Assembly: GCA_027451165.1 (NCBI GenBank)
Contig: DAIDJX010000062.1
Location: 1 to 13,728, forward strand
Length of the DNA stretch: 13,728 nt
DNA from: Prolixibacteraceae bacterium
GTDB taxonomy: Bacteria > Bacteroidota > Bacteroidia > Bacteroidales > Prolixibacteraceae
Direction of reading: 5' to 3'
Notes under the pieces: generated by a model
What the model was told of the DNA's origin: nothing
Seen by the model: the letters and a program-made list of their open reading frames with translations, nothing else
Database searches by the model: none
In this document: piece by piece, positions 1 to 7,220 of the stretch
Layout: each line of letters begins with the position of its first letter
Numbering within the stretch: position 1 is the first letter of the stretch
Made by a program: the position numbers and the translations under genes

Positions 1-168
1 TAAACCGTTTATCAGCACCTGGTCGGGACCATATTCGCTCAGAACGTAGTTGTATAAATCAGGGGATTCAGATAAGGTGCCCATACTTTTCTGTGCATCC
101 ACCTGGTGATAAGATAAGACCAATATTACAATGGAGATTAAACTTTGTTTTATTAAGTTTGAGTTCAT
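1..168 (-). CDS. Secreted protein of unknown function, 5' part only
   Basis: An open frame of 56 codons starts with ATG at 168 and runs leftward off the window edge, so only the N-terminus is visible. Residues 1-25 form a typical signal peptide: a short polar start with one Lys, a hydrophobic core (LISIVILVLSY) and a plausible signal peptidase I site after VDA. The mature part begins QKSMGTLSES and continues with DLYNYVLSEYGPDQVLINGL. I do not recognise the family. Export to the periplasm or beyond is inferred from the signal peptide alone. It is divergent from fmt across a 219-bp AT-rich spacer, so the two are not co-transcribed. The signal peptide with an in-frame open run to the edge makes it likely to be a real gene. 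Confidence 0.75.
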   Translation of the reverse strand, partial: MNSNLIKQSLISIVILVLSYHQVDAQKSMGTLSESPDLYNYVLSEYGPDQVLINGL

Positions 169-387
169 AAATTACCTGACATTGGTTGCACCATTTCAAA
201 ATCATTCAAATTGCTTGAAAATCAGAAGGATATATTACATTATGTTTAACATCCGCCGGACTGATAAATATATTTATAATAAATGCAGTAAATGAAAATA
301 AACGATGATATAATAAGGCACAAAAGTGAAAAAATATTGTTAATTTGATCTCTTAAACATCATTCAGAATTGATAAACTCTTTTAGC
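169..387. other. AT-rich divergent spacer upstream of fmt
   Basis: This spacer separates the left-edge secreted-protein gene from fmt and should hold promoters for both. It is strongly AT-rich and has no convincing open frame. I could not find a perfect TAnnTTTG box. The nearest on the fmt side is TAATTTG at 341-347, one base short. A small inverted repeat, TTCAA-N5-TTGAA, lies at 205-219 with another TTTCAA at 194-199. It could be an operator for the minus-strand gene but may be chance in AT-rich DNA. Confidence 0.4.
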
Positions 388-1365
388 ATGATGAAACAAA
401 AAGATCTCCGGATCGTGTTTATGGGCACCCCGGAGTTCGCCGTGGAAAGTCTGAAGGCGCTGGTTGAAAACGGGTATAATGTGGTGGGGGCCATCACAGC
501 TCCTGACAAACCGTCAGGCAGGGGGTTAAAAGTTTCTGAGTCAGCAGTTAAGGAATATGCTGCCAGCTTACGAATTCCTGTTTTGCAGCCTGAAAAACTG
601 AAAAACCCGGAATTTCTTAATCAGCTGGCAGAATTAAAGCCTGATCTGCAAGTCATTGTAGCTTTCCGGATGCTCCCGGAGGTGGTCTGGAACCTGCCTC
701 CCCTGGGAACCTTTAACCTTCACGCCTCCCTGTTGCCCCAGTACCGTGGCGCTGCCCCCCTGAACTGGGCGATCATCAACGGCGAAACCGAAACCGGACT
801 GACCACCTTCCTGCTGGCACAGGAGATTGATACCGGGAACATCCTTTTCCAGGAGAAAGAACCAATTGGGGTGAACGATACGGTGGGAGATCTCCACGAC
901 CGTATGATGGCTAAAGGCGCAACTCTGGTACTAAAAACCGTGGATGCCCTGGCCCAGGGTCAGGTACAGCCTGTCAGGCAGGATGTATTGTCAACAGCAA
1001 CCCGGGAACTGAAACCTGCCCCCAAACTGACCCGCGAAACCATGCGCCTCGAATGGGCAAAGCCTGGTGACCAAATCCGCAACCTGATCCGGGGGCTCTC
1101 CCCCTACCCTGTTGCCTGGACCCTACTCAGGAATCCGGAGACCGGACAGGAAACCGAAATGAAGGTGTTTTTCGCGGAATATGAAGCAGCCAATCATGGA
1201 AAACTGCCTGGAACCATCCTGTCTGATGGGAAAAAATACCTGAAAGCAGCTTGTGCCGATGGATGGATTTCTCTCACCGACCTGCAGTTGGCCGGGAAAA
1301 AACGGATGAAGGTGGAGGAGTTTCTGAGGGGGTTTAAAGAGTTTGAGAAATACATTTTTTGTTGA
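388..1365 (+). CDS. fmt: Methionyl-tRNA formyltransferase
   Basis: This enzyme transfers the formyl group of 10-formyltetrahydrofolate to the amino group of Met-tRNAfMet in the cytoplasm, making the initiator tRNA for translation. The 325-residue product is close to the E. coli length (315). The N-terminal formyltransferase domain (about residues 6-190) begins RIVFMGTPEFA and carries PDKPSGRG (40-46). It also has the signature FNLHASLLPQYRGAAP with catalytic Asn110 and His112, and Asp148 in AQEIDTGNI. The C-terminal tRNA-binding domain spans about 208-318. I start at ATG 388, immediately followed by another ATG at 391. A TTG at 370 would add six residues (MINSFS) with no family support. No Shine-Dalgarno is visible, which is normal for Bacteroidota. 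It appears monocistronic, converging on the glucosaminidase gene. Confidence 0.96.
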   Translation: MMKQKDLRIVFMGTPEFAVESLKALVENGYNVVGAITAPDKPSGRGLKVSESAVKEYAASLRIPVLQPEKLKNPEFLNQLAELKPDLQVIVAFRMLPEVVWNLPPLGTFNLHASLLPQYRGAAPLNWAIINGETETGLTTFLLAQEIDTGNILFQEKEPIGVNDTVGDLHDRMMAKGATLVLKTVDALAQGQVQPVRQDVLSTATRELKPAPKLTRETMRLEWAKPGDQIRNLIRGLSPYPVAWTLLRNPETGQETEMKVFFAEYEAANHGKLPGTILSDGKKYLKAACADGWISLTDLQLAGKKRMKVEEFLRGFKEFEKYIFC

Positions 1366-1659
1366 ATATACCAGATAGGATTTATTTATATAACATATTG
1401 TCATTAAGGCAATAAGGTTACCCATATTTTTCTTTCATATTGTTTTCTATCAAGGTCTTATGAACAAATAAGGTTTCTCAGTGGTAAAATACCAATTTTA
1501 AAATTTAACCTTGATGATAAATTTACCTAAATCGTATACCTGAAAAGTTTGAGAATAATCCATGGGAAACCTTATTCCCGCAAAATAGCCTTGATAGAAA
1601 AAATAACCGTGTCCGAATCTCACCCAACCTTACTACCTTATCAATTCTATTAATAAATA
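1366..1659. other. Convergent AT-rich spacer with degenerate repeats
   Basis: There are 294 bases between the fmt stop and the stop of the opposing glucosaminidase gene. No credible gene is present. The sequence contains repeated short words. AATAAGGTT occurs at 1411-1419 and 1467-1475, and inverted at 1568-1576. CTATCAAGG occurs at 1447-1455 with its inverse at 1589-1597. A related CCTTGATGATAAA starts at 1509. These words form an imperfect long inverted repeat, annotated separately. No compact GC-rich terminator follows either gene. Confidence 0.6.
1443..1601. repeat. Imperfect inverted repeat, about 35-bp arms
   Basis: The left arm 1443-1477 and the right arm 1566-1601 are inverted copies of one another. 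The outer 13 bases match perfectly (TTTTCTATCAAGG at 1443-1455 against CCTTGATAGAAAA at 1589-1601). So do the inner 11 bases (AATAAGGTTTC at 1467-1477 against GAAACCTTATT at 1566-1576). The roughly 11 bases between these blocks have diverged. The arms enclose 88 bp. It could be a decayed miniature inverted-repeat element or an extended transcript-end hairpin for the convergent genes. It has no open frame. Confidence 0.6.
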
Positions 1660-2604
1660 TTATTTCTTTACCCTCTTCTGCAGTTTCAACACCTGCCCCA
1701 CCTTCACCGGCTCCCCAAATGGAATCCGGTTCAACCGGTACAAAGATGCGAGGCGGATGCCATACACCTGGGAGATATAATGCATCGATTCCCCTTCCTT
1801 AACCACATGCAGCTTGTACATGCCCTGCGCTTTCCCCTTCTTTTGCTTCAGGTAAATGATCTCCCCGGCCACCGGATGATAGCCCTCCGGAAAATCATTG
1901 AATCTTCTCAGTTCCCACTCTGCCAGCCCGAATTCCTGGGCCAGGATCTCAAAGGTGTCCCCTTGACGCACCAATGCCATCCGGATGCCGTTGTGCAGGG
2001 TAATCTTTCTGGAGCTATAGGGGTTGATCAGCAAACTTTTGTTGAACGCAGTGCCCAGTCTTTCCCGGTCCAGTTCCGCAATCTCTTCGAAGGTCATTTT
2101 GCGGTCAAGCTGCCAGAGTTTATATTCCTCAATAATATCAATGACTTTCCGGTCATAGGCCGGGTCAGTGGCATAACCCGCCCGTTTTAACCCTTTGGAC
2201 CAGGCTACATAATCGGTTGATGAGAGCTGAAAAAGGGAATTGTACCTGTCCTGGCTCATTAGAAAATTAGTGTGGTCAATGTATGAATCTTCAACCCTGT
2301 CGTATTTCCTGAAGCACTCTCCTTTTTCATCATCATCGTGATAAGACTTTCCCCCTATCCAGCCCCCTTTGCATTTGATGCCGAAATGATTGTTGGATGT
2401 CCGGGCCATGGTGCTGTTGCCATCAGCAGATTCCAGACAGGCCTGCGCCATTTTGACACTGGCCGGAATGCCGCTTCTGCTCATTTCACTGATGGCCAGC
2501 AATTGGTATTTCCGGATGTATTCCGCCCTCGACATGGGCTGTGTGTGCGCGGTGAAAATCAACAAAAGAAGCAATATCAGCAGCGCCGGAACTCTCTTTA
2601 TCAT
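1660..2604 (-). CDS. Secreted glucosaminidase (GH73-type) with LysM repeats
   Basis: This is a predicted N-acetylglucosaminidase that cuts peptidoglycan glycan strands, in remodelling or daughter-cell separation. The 314-residue product begins with a signal peptide (MIKRVPALLILLLLLIFTAHT, about 1-20), so it acts in the periplasm. Residues 25-165 are a FlgJ/Auto-like glucosaminidase domain. Glu57 in QACLESADGNS is the expected catalytic acid, followed by NNHFGIKC (70-77) and YDRVEDSYIDHTNFL (100-114), both typical of the family. The C-terminal half carries LysM carbohydrate-binding modules. One is clear at about 263-307 (LHVVKEGESMHYISQVYGI). A more divergent one lies at about 203-252 (MALVRQGDTFEILAQEFGL). 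ATG at 2604 directly precedes the signal peptide. It is divergent from cdd with an 80-bp spacer and convergent with fmt. Confidence 0.9.
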   Translation of the reverse strand: MIKRVPALLILLLLLIFTAHTQPMSRAEYIRKYQLLAISEMSRSGIPASVKMAQACLESADGNSTMARTSNNHFGIKCKGGWIGGKSYHDDDEKGECFRKYDRVEDSYIDHTNFLMSQDRYNSLFQLSSTDYVAWSKGLKRAGYATDPAYDRKVIDIIEEYKLWQLDRKMTFEEIAELDRERLGTAFNKSLLINPYSSRKITLHNGIRMALVRQGDTFEILAQEFGLAEWELRRFNDFPEGYHPVAGEIIYLKQKKGKAQGMYKLHVVKEGESMHYISQVYGIRLASLYRLNRIPFGEPVKVGQVLKLQKRVKK

Positions 2605-2624
2605 ATATTTGCTTTCTCAAATAA

Positions 2625-2651
2625 TCAGGTAAAAATACTTTTATTACCTGA
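2625..2651. promoter_or_regulatory. Inverted repeat in the divergent glucosaminidase/cdd spacer
   Basis: TCAGGTAA at 2625-2632 and TTACCTGA at 2644-2651 are perfect 8-bp inverted arms around an 11-bp AT-only core except for one C. The repeat sits in the 80-bp spacer between two divergent starts, 21 bp from the glucosaminidase ATG and 33 bp from the cdd ATG. A further half-site-like ATCAGG lies at 2675-2680. The placement suits a dimeric repressor operator or a small hairpin in the 5' leader. There is no direct evidence for either. Confidence 0.35.
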
Positions 2652-2684
2652 ATAATTGTACTTTTAAGCAAAATATCAGGCACG

Positions 2685-3167
2685 ATGCAGAAAGAGCTGA
2701 GGATCACTTTCGAGGAATTTCATGACATTGCAGAATTAAAAGAAGAATGGCAGGTGTTACTTAGAACTGCCAGAACCATTTCCGGGAAAGCCTGGTCGCC
2801 CTACTCCGGATTTTGTGTCGGAGCCGCAGTCCGACTGGCAGACGGTACTGTCATCACAGGCAACAACCAGGAAAACGCCGCCTATCCTTCCGGACTATGT
2901 GCCGAACGTACCGCTCTTTTTTATGCCAACGCCAACTTTCCGGAACTTGCGGTTGAAACCATTGCCATTTCTGCCCAAAACAAGAAAGGCCTGGTCAGTG
3001 AACCTGTCAAACCCTGCGGGAGCTGCCGCCAGGTGATGCTGGAGACGGAAACCAGGTTCAATCAGCCGATAACCATTGTTCTTGACGGGAAAAATTCTAT
3101 TTATGTTCTGAAAGGGATCGACACGCTGCTGCCCTTAAATTTTAAACCGGAATCCCTGAAGGGCTGA
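2685..3167 (+). CDS. cdd: Cytidine deaminase
   Basis: This cytoplasmic zinc enzyme deaminates cytidine and deoxycytidine to the uridines in pyrimidine salvage. The 160-residue length fits the small homotetrameric class, with about 20 extra N-terminal residues compared with the B. subtilis enzyme. All key positions are present. Asn61 and Glu63 in NNQENAAYP bind the ribose. Cys72 is a zinc ligand and Glu74 the proton shuttle in LCAERTALF. Cys111 and Cys114 in KPCGSCRQ are the other zinc ligands. The ATG at 2685 follows an AT-rich leader with no Shine-Dalgarno. Near the 3' end the gene overlaps the opposing pseudouridine synthase gene by 26 bp. Confidence 0.95.
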   Translation: MQKELRITFEEFHDIAELKEEWQVLLRTARTISGKAWSPYSGFCVGAAVRLADGTVITGNNQENAAYPSGLCAERTALFYANANFPELAVETIAISAQNKKGLVSEPVKPCGSCRQVMLETETRFNQPITIVLDGKNSIYVLKGIDTLLPLNFKPESLKG

Positions 3168-3840
3168 CCATCTTCACAAATGCATTCCACAAGGGCTCAT
3201 CTGGGGGTGCTGCCACAATGACCACCGGCTCCTTTTTTACCGGGTGCATAAATTCAATTCTTCTGGCATGAAGGTGGATACCTCCATCCGGATTGGAACG
3301 TGGAAAACCATATTTCAGGTCACCCTTAATGTGAATGCCGATTCTGGATAACTGCGCCCTGATTTGGTGGTGACGCCCGGTCACCAGTTCGATCTCCAGC
3401 AAATGGTAGTTTTCTGATTGTGCTACCCAGCGGTAATGGAGGATGGCATGTTTGGAATCTTCAGCCTGAAAGGAGTGCGCAAAAGACTTGTTTTTCTCCC
3501 TGCTCCGGGTGATCCAATGTTCCAGTGTCCCCTCGCGGGGGATTGGTGCAGCATCCACCACCGCCCAGTAAGTCTTTTTGATCTGGTCTTTTTTCTGGAA
3601 CATTTTATTGAAACGGGTCAAGGTCTTGCTGGTTCTGGCCATCAGGACAATGCCGCTGGTAGGCCGGTCTATCCGATGCGGAAGTCCCAGAAACACATCC
3701 CCCGGTTTTTCATATTTTTCCTTGATGTATTGTTTAACGGCATCCAGCATAGGGGTATCACCTGTCTGATCGATCATGACAATCTCGCCGCATGCTTTGT
3801 TCACAGCTATTATATGGTTATCCTCGTAAATAATTTCCAT
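3142..3840 (-). CDS. RluA-family RNA pseudouridine synthase
   Basis: This enzyme isomerises specific uridines to pseudouridine in rRNA and/or tRNA. The 232-residue product is a bare catalytic domain without an N-terminal S4 domain, like the short RluA/TruC-type members. The active-site motif is LPHRIDRPTSG (53-63) with catalytic Asp58. Downstream are TGRHHQIR (154-161), IKGDLKYG (171-178) and HLHARRIEFMHP (189-200), all standard for the family. Which position it modifies cannot be read from the sequence. The ATG at 3840 gives the family's usual start (MEIIYEDNHIIAVNK). It lies 89 bp downstream of the acyltransferase-like gene on the same strand and could be read from it, although a palindromic repeat sits in the gap. 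Its last 26 bp overlap the cdd 3' end in antisense. Confidence 0.92.
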   Translation of the reverse strand: MEIIYEDNHIIAVNKACGEIVMIDQTGDTPMLDAVKQYIKEKYEKPGDVFLGLPHRIDRPTSGIVLMARTSKTLTRFNKMFQKKDQIKKTYWAVVDAAPIPREGTLEHWITRSREKNKSFAHSFQAEDSKHAILHYRWVAQSENYHLLEIELVTGRHHQIRAQLSRIGIHIKGDLKYGFPRSNPDGGIHLHARRIEFMHPVKKEPVVIVAAPPDEPLWNAFVKMVSPSGIPV

Positions 3841-3853
3841 TAATAAAACGAAT

Positions 3854-3894
3854 GTAGAGACAGTCTGTAGAGACAGTCTATAGACTGTCTTTTC
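3854..3894. repeat. Tandem 13-mer plus 20-bp perfect palindrome
   Basis: The 13-bp unit GTAGAGACAGTCT occurs twice in direct tandem, at 3854-3866 and 3867-3879. The second copy continues into the perfect palindrome AGACAGTCTATAGACTGTCT at 3871-3890. The right arm 3882-3894 matches the inverse of the 13-mer except at two positions, so the original element was probably a fully symmetric GTAGAGAC...GTCTCTAC hairpin. From memory, GTAGAGAC-type palindromes are a recurring intergenic repeat theme in bacterial genomes, but I cannot check that here. No T-run follows on the minus strand, so it is not a standard terminator for the upstream minus-strand gene. Confidence 0.75.
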
Positions 3895-3929
3895 GTATTT
3901 TGGTTTAAAAATGGCAGGATACAGCGTAA

Positions 3930-5042
3930 TCAGATCCGTACGAAAACCTCCTTTTTGTATAGGAAATAGAGCACCCCCCAGATGATCGCAAGTCCGCCCA
4001 GCAGGACAACCAGTCCACCAGCCTGCTCACCCAGCAAGGCGACTGTCCAACCGGTAAAGAACTTTGAGATGGATGTAATATCCACTATCCGGACAAACAA
4101 ATAGACAAATATAGAATTCAACCCAATAACCCGGAAATAGAAAGCCCATTTCCTGTATTTCCAATGGTCTATGACCATAAAGAAAAAGGCCATTAAAACA
4201 AAGCTGATCCCTCCGGCCAGCAAATTGAAAGTAGTCGTCCAGCAGGCTTTGATCACGGGGTACCAAATACCGATGATCAGGGAAAGGATGATCAGGGACC
4301 CACCGGTCACTGAAAGCCGGATAATTTTGTTCCAGTTGCCGGTTTGCCGGTTTCTGAGGATTTTCCCGGCAAAACTTCCCATCAGGGTAATGGCAATGGC
4401 CGATACGTTACACAGCAATCCTTCCGGATCAAATGTTCCGCCATGCAACCGGCCCGGTAAAATATTCCGGTCAATCCAGCCATTTACGCATCCTTCAGGG
4501 GTTAGTACCCCCGATCCAAATCCGGGAACCGGAAATAAGAGCTGTATTAAAGCGACAAACAGCAAAATGCCTGTCAACCAGATCAGCCTGTATTTTTCAG
4601 ACCTGACAAAAATGACAATCAGCGAAGCAAAGAAGTAACCAAAACCTATCTGCCCGAGTACACTGGCATACCTGGCATTGCCAAAACCATTTTTCAGAGC
4701 TCCATTGTAGATGATTCCCAGCAGGATTAACAGGACGAACCGTGACAGGGCCTTTTTCACCAGTCTCCGTGCAGGAACACTCTTTTCCAGTTTGGATTCA
4801 ATGGAAAGAGGGATAGCCACTCCGGAAATGAACATAAATAAAGGGAAGATCAGGTCATAAAAATGGAAACCTTCCCATTTTACATGTTCCATCTGGACTT
4901 CCAGCCAATTCCAGCCGGTGGCCTGTGCAATGACAATTGCCAGCATACCCCCGCCGGTAATCCAAAACATATCAAAGCCCCTCAAAACATCCAGGGAATA
5001 CAAACGATGATGTACGTCACTTTTCAAAGGCGCTGGTTTCAT
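3930..5042 (-). CDS. Multi-pass membrane acyltransferase, HGSNAT-like (COG4299/DUF5009)
   Basis: This is a 370-residue inner-membrane protein with about ten hydrophobic segments (roughly 25-42, 61-80, 98-114, 127-147, 153-172, 208-228, 242-262, 272-291, 301-320, 343-362). It belongs to the family of lysosomal heparan-alpha-glucosaminide N-acetyltransferase. The N-terminal RLYSLDVLRGFDM (13-25) and the block HVKWEGFHFYDLIFPLFMF (53-71) are characteristic. By analogy with the human enzyme (HxSWNG...DLVFP), His53 is the likely acetyl-carrying histidine. By family, it would move an acetyl group from cytoplasmic acetyl-CoA to a sugar on the far side of the membrane. The acceptor here is unknown and may be cell-wall or polysaccharide sugar. 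It is divergent from dnaK and upstream of the RluA-like gene on the same strand. The ATG at 5042 gives the expected short cytosolic N-terminus. Confidence 0.87.
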   Translation of the reverse strand: MKPAPLKSDVHHRLYSLDVLRGFDMFWITGGGMLAIVIAQATGWNWLEVQMEHVKWEGFHFYDLIFPLFMFISGVAIPLSIESKLEKSVPARRLVKKALSRFVLLILLGIIYNGALKNGFGNARYASVLGQIGFGYFFASLIVIFVRSEKYRLIWLTGILLFVALIQLLFPVPGFGSGVLTPEGCVNGWIDRNILPGRLHGGTFDPEGLLCNVSAIAITLMGSFAGKILRNRQTGNWNKIIRLSVTGGSLIILSLIIGIWYPVIKACWTTTFNLLAGGISFVLMAFFFMVIDHWKYRKWAFYFRVIGLNSIFVYLFVRIVDITSISKFFTGWTVALLGEQAGGLVVLLGGLAIIWGVLYFLYKKEVFVRI

Positions 5043-5198
5043 ATCAATGTAATTAATTGGTTTTTGCCTCGCTAAATTACTGGAATTATTTTATAACTGT
5101 TTATTCAGGCACTGTCGTTTTGTCATAAAATTTGCCTTGCCGGAAATTTAAAACGCCTAATTATGCCAGAAATGCCATAATCAGAAAGGAAATTGCTG

Positions 5199-5214
5199 TG
5201 GCACAATCCTTGAA
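5199..5214 (+). promoter_or_regulatory. Possible sigma-54-like promoter upstream of dnaK
   Basis: TGGCAC-N5-TTGAA at 5199-5214 resembles the sigma-54 consensus TGGCAC-N5-TTGCW with correct spacing. The C of the -12 GC pair is replaced by A. A start site about 12 bp downstream would leave a leader of roughly 30 nt before the dnaK ATG at 5257. Upstream are two TGCCA words (5164-5168, 5173-5177). A second TGGCA follows at 5218-5222, so the TGGCA may belong to an operator instead. No CIRCE element and no perfect TAnnTTTG box were found in this spacer. Confidence 0.25.
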
Positions 5215-5256
5215 TAATGGCAGTGTCTGAAAAAAATAACTTAATAACATTATATC

Positions 5257-7179
5257 ATGGGAAAAATTATAGGTATTGACTTAGGTACTACCAATTCATG
5301 TGTAGCTGTGATGGAAGGCAGCGAACCGGTTGTCATCCCCAACAGTGAGGGGAAAAGGACAACTCCTTCGATCGTGGCTTTCGTGGAGAACGGAGAACGC
5401 AAGATCGGTGACCCGGCAAAACGTCAGGCCATCACCAACCCCAGAAAAACGATTTACTCCATCAAGCGTATGATGGGGGAAACCTTTGACCGCTGTGAGA
5501 AGGAGATCAAACGGGTGCCCTATTCCGTAGTAAGGGGTGACAACAATACGCCGCGCGTTCAGATTGATGACCGCAAATATTCGCCACAGGAAATTTCTGC
5601 CATGATCCTTCAGAAGATGAAAAAAACAGCTGAAGATTATCTCGGACAGGAAGTGACCGAAGCCGTTATCACCGTACCGGCCTATTTCAGTGATTCACAG
5701 CGTCAGGCAACCAAGGAAGCCGGGGAAATTGCCGGGTTAAACGTCCGCAGGATCATCAATGAGCCAACTGCAGCCTCTCTGGCGTACGGACTTGACAAGT
5801 TACACAAAGACATGAAGATCGCCGTTTTTGACCTTGGCGGCGGAACCTTTGACATTTCCATCCTGGAACTGGGAGAAGGCGTCTTTGAAGTGAAATCGAC
5901 CGATGGCGATACCCATCTGGGCGGTGATGACTTCGACCAGGTGATCATCGACTGGCTGGCCCAGGAGTTTATCAATGAGGAAGGCCTCGACCTTAGAAAA
6001 GATCCGATGGCCCTGCAACGCTTGAAGGAAGCTGCAGAAAAGGCGAAGATTGAACTCTCCAGTTCATCTCAGACAGAAATCAATCTTCCTTATATCATGC
6101 CGGTGAACGGGATACCGAAACACCTGGTGAAAACCCTGACCCGTTCCAAATTCGAACAACTCACTGATTACCTTATCAATGCCACTATTGAGCCTTGCCG
6201 GAAAGCCCTCAAAAATGCGGGCCTTTCAGCATCCGACATCGACGAGGTGATTTTGGTAGGTGGTTCCACCCGTATTCCGGCCATTCAGCAAAAAGTGGAA
6301 GATTTCTTTGGTAAAAAACCTTCCAAAGGGGTGAACCCGGATGAAGTGGTGGCCGTTGGCGCTGCTATTCAGGGAGGCGTTCTTTCCGGAGAGGTGAAAG
6401 ATATTCTGTTGCTCGACGTTACTCCGCTGTCACTCGGTATTGAAACACTCGGAGGTGTGATGACCCGCCTTATCGAATCCAATACCACCATTCCGACCAA
6501 AAAGACGGAAACTTTCACCACGGCAGCAGACAGTCAACCTTCTGTGGAAATTCATGTGCTTCAGGGAGAGCGGCCCATTGCTTCCGGTAATAAAACCATC
6601 GGAAGGTTCCACCTGGATGGCATTCCGCCGGCACCCCGCGGCATTCCGCAGATCGAGGTCACCTTTGACATTGACGCCAACGGTATACTCCATGTCACAG
6701 CCAAAGACAGAGCTACCGGTAAAACACAATCCATCCGGATTGAAGCTTCTTCCGGACTTTCAGACGCTGAAATCAGACGGATGAAGGACGAAGCCGCTGC
6801 CAATGCCGAAGCAGACAGACAGCAAAAGGAAAAGGCTGACAAGATCAACCAGGCAGACAGTCTGATTTTCCAGACCGAAAAACAACTGAAAGAGTTTGGA
6901 GATAAGATTCCGGCTGACAAAAAACAACCGATTGAAAATGCCCTGGCCAAGCTGAAAGAAGCGCATAAAAACCAGGACATTGCGGGTATTGATGCCGCCA
7001 TGGCTGAGCTGAACAACGTCTTCCAGGCAGCGTCGCAGGAGATGTATAACGCCAGCAGTGCTCAGGGCCAACCCGGACCGCAATCAGGCCCGCAGGGTGG
7101 TCAACAGCAGGGCCCTTCGGGAGGTCAGCAAAAGCAGGATGGCGAAGTAACCGATGTAGATTTTGAGGAAGTGAAATAA
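5257..7179 (+). CDS. dnaK: Molecular chaperone DnaK (Hsp70)
   Basis: This ATP-driven cytoplasmic chaperone binds exposed hydrophobic peptides and works with DnaJ and GrpE, neither of which is in the window. At 640 residues it is full length. The nucleotide-binding domain (1-380) has GIDLGTTNSCVAV (6-18), FDLGGGTFDIS (191-201, with the conserved autophosphorylation-type Thr197) and VILVGGSTRIPA (331-342). The interdomain linker LLLD is at 384-387. The substrate-binding beta domain runs from about 390 to 500, and the helical lid from about 505 to 600. The tail is Gly/Gln/Pro-rich (603-628) and ends DVDFEEVK, as in many Bacteroidota. The MGKIIGIDLGTT start is canonical. A strong hairpin terminator follows directly, so it is probably a single-gene unit. 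Heat-shock control is expected but no CIRCE box is seen. Confidence 0.98.
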   Translation: MGKIIGIDLGTTNSCVAVMEGSEPVVIPNSEGKRTTPSIVAFVENGERKIGDPAKRQAITNPRKTIYSIKRMMGETFDRCEKEIKRVPYSVVRGDNNTPRVQIDDRKYSPQEISAMILQKMKKTAEDYLGQEVTEAVITVPAYFSDSQRQATKEAGEIAGLNVRRIINEPTAASLAYGLDKLHKDMKIAVFDLGGGTFDISILELGEGVFEVKSTDGDTHLGGDDFDQVIIDWLAQEFINEEGLDLRKDPMALQRLKEAAEKAKIELSSSSQTEINLPYIMPVNGIPKHLVKTLTRSKFEQLTDYLINATIEPCRKALKNAGLSASDIDEVILVGGSTRIPAIQQKVEDFFGKKPSKGVNPDEVVAVGAAIQGGVLSGEVKDILLLDVTPLSLGIETLGGVMTRLIESNTTIPTKKTETFTTAADSQPSVEIHVLQGERPIASGNKTIGRFHLDGIPPAPRGIPQIEVTFDIDANGILHVTAKDRATGKTQSIRIEASSGLSDAEIRRMKDEAAANAEADRQQKEKADKINQADSLIFQTEKQLKEFGDKIPADKKQPIENALAKLKEAHKNQDIAGIDAAMAELNNVFQAASQEMYNASSAQGQPGPQSGPQGGQQQGPSGGQQKQDGEVTDVDFEEVK

Positions 7180-7181
7180 AA

Positions 7182-7220
7182 TAAAAAAGAACGGCTGCCG
7201 AGGGCAGCCGTTCTTTTTTA
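7182..7220. terminator. Bidirectional terminator between dnaK and the secreted-protein gene
   Basis: The sequence from 7182 to 7199 pairs perfectly with 7203 to 7220: 18 base pairs with a 3-base GAG loop. The GC-rich core is GAACGGCTGCC / GGCAGCCGTTC. A-runs on the left and T-runs on the right give a uridine tract in either direction, so it can end both converging transcripts. The stop codon of the minus-strand gene (7218-7220) lies inside the outermost stem pairs. Confidence 0.93.

Noticed and set aside
370..387. TTG start that would extend Fmt by MINSFS
   Set aside because: The family starts close to the KDLRIVFMGTPEFA segment, and two ATG codons at 388 and 391 are better starts.
3871..3893. 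Palindrome as terminator of the acyltransferase-like gene
   Set aside because: In the direction of that gene (minus) no T-run follows the hairpin. The short T-run is only on the plus strand, where no gene ends.
5043..5256. CIRCE element expected for a heat-shock gene
   Set aside because: No TTAGCACTC-N9-GAGTGCTAA or close variant is present on either strand.
6561..7016. 151-codon minus-strand open frame inside dnaK
   Set aside because: It is the Ala/Ser/Leu-rich antisense reading of the DnaK lid, a common artefact.
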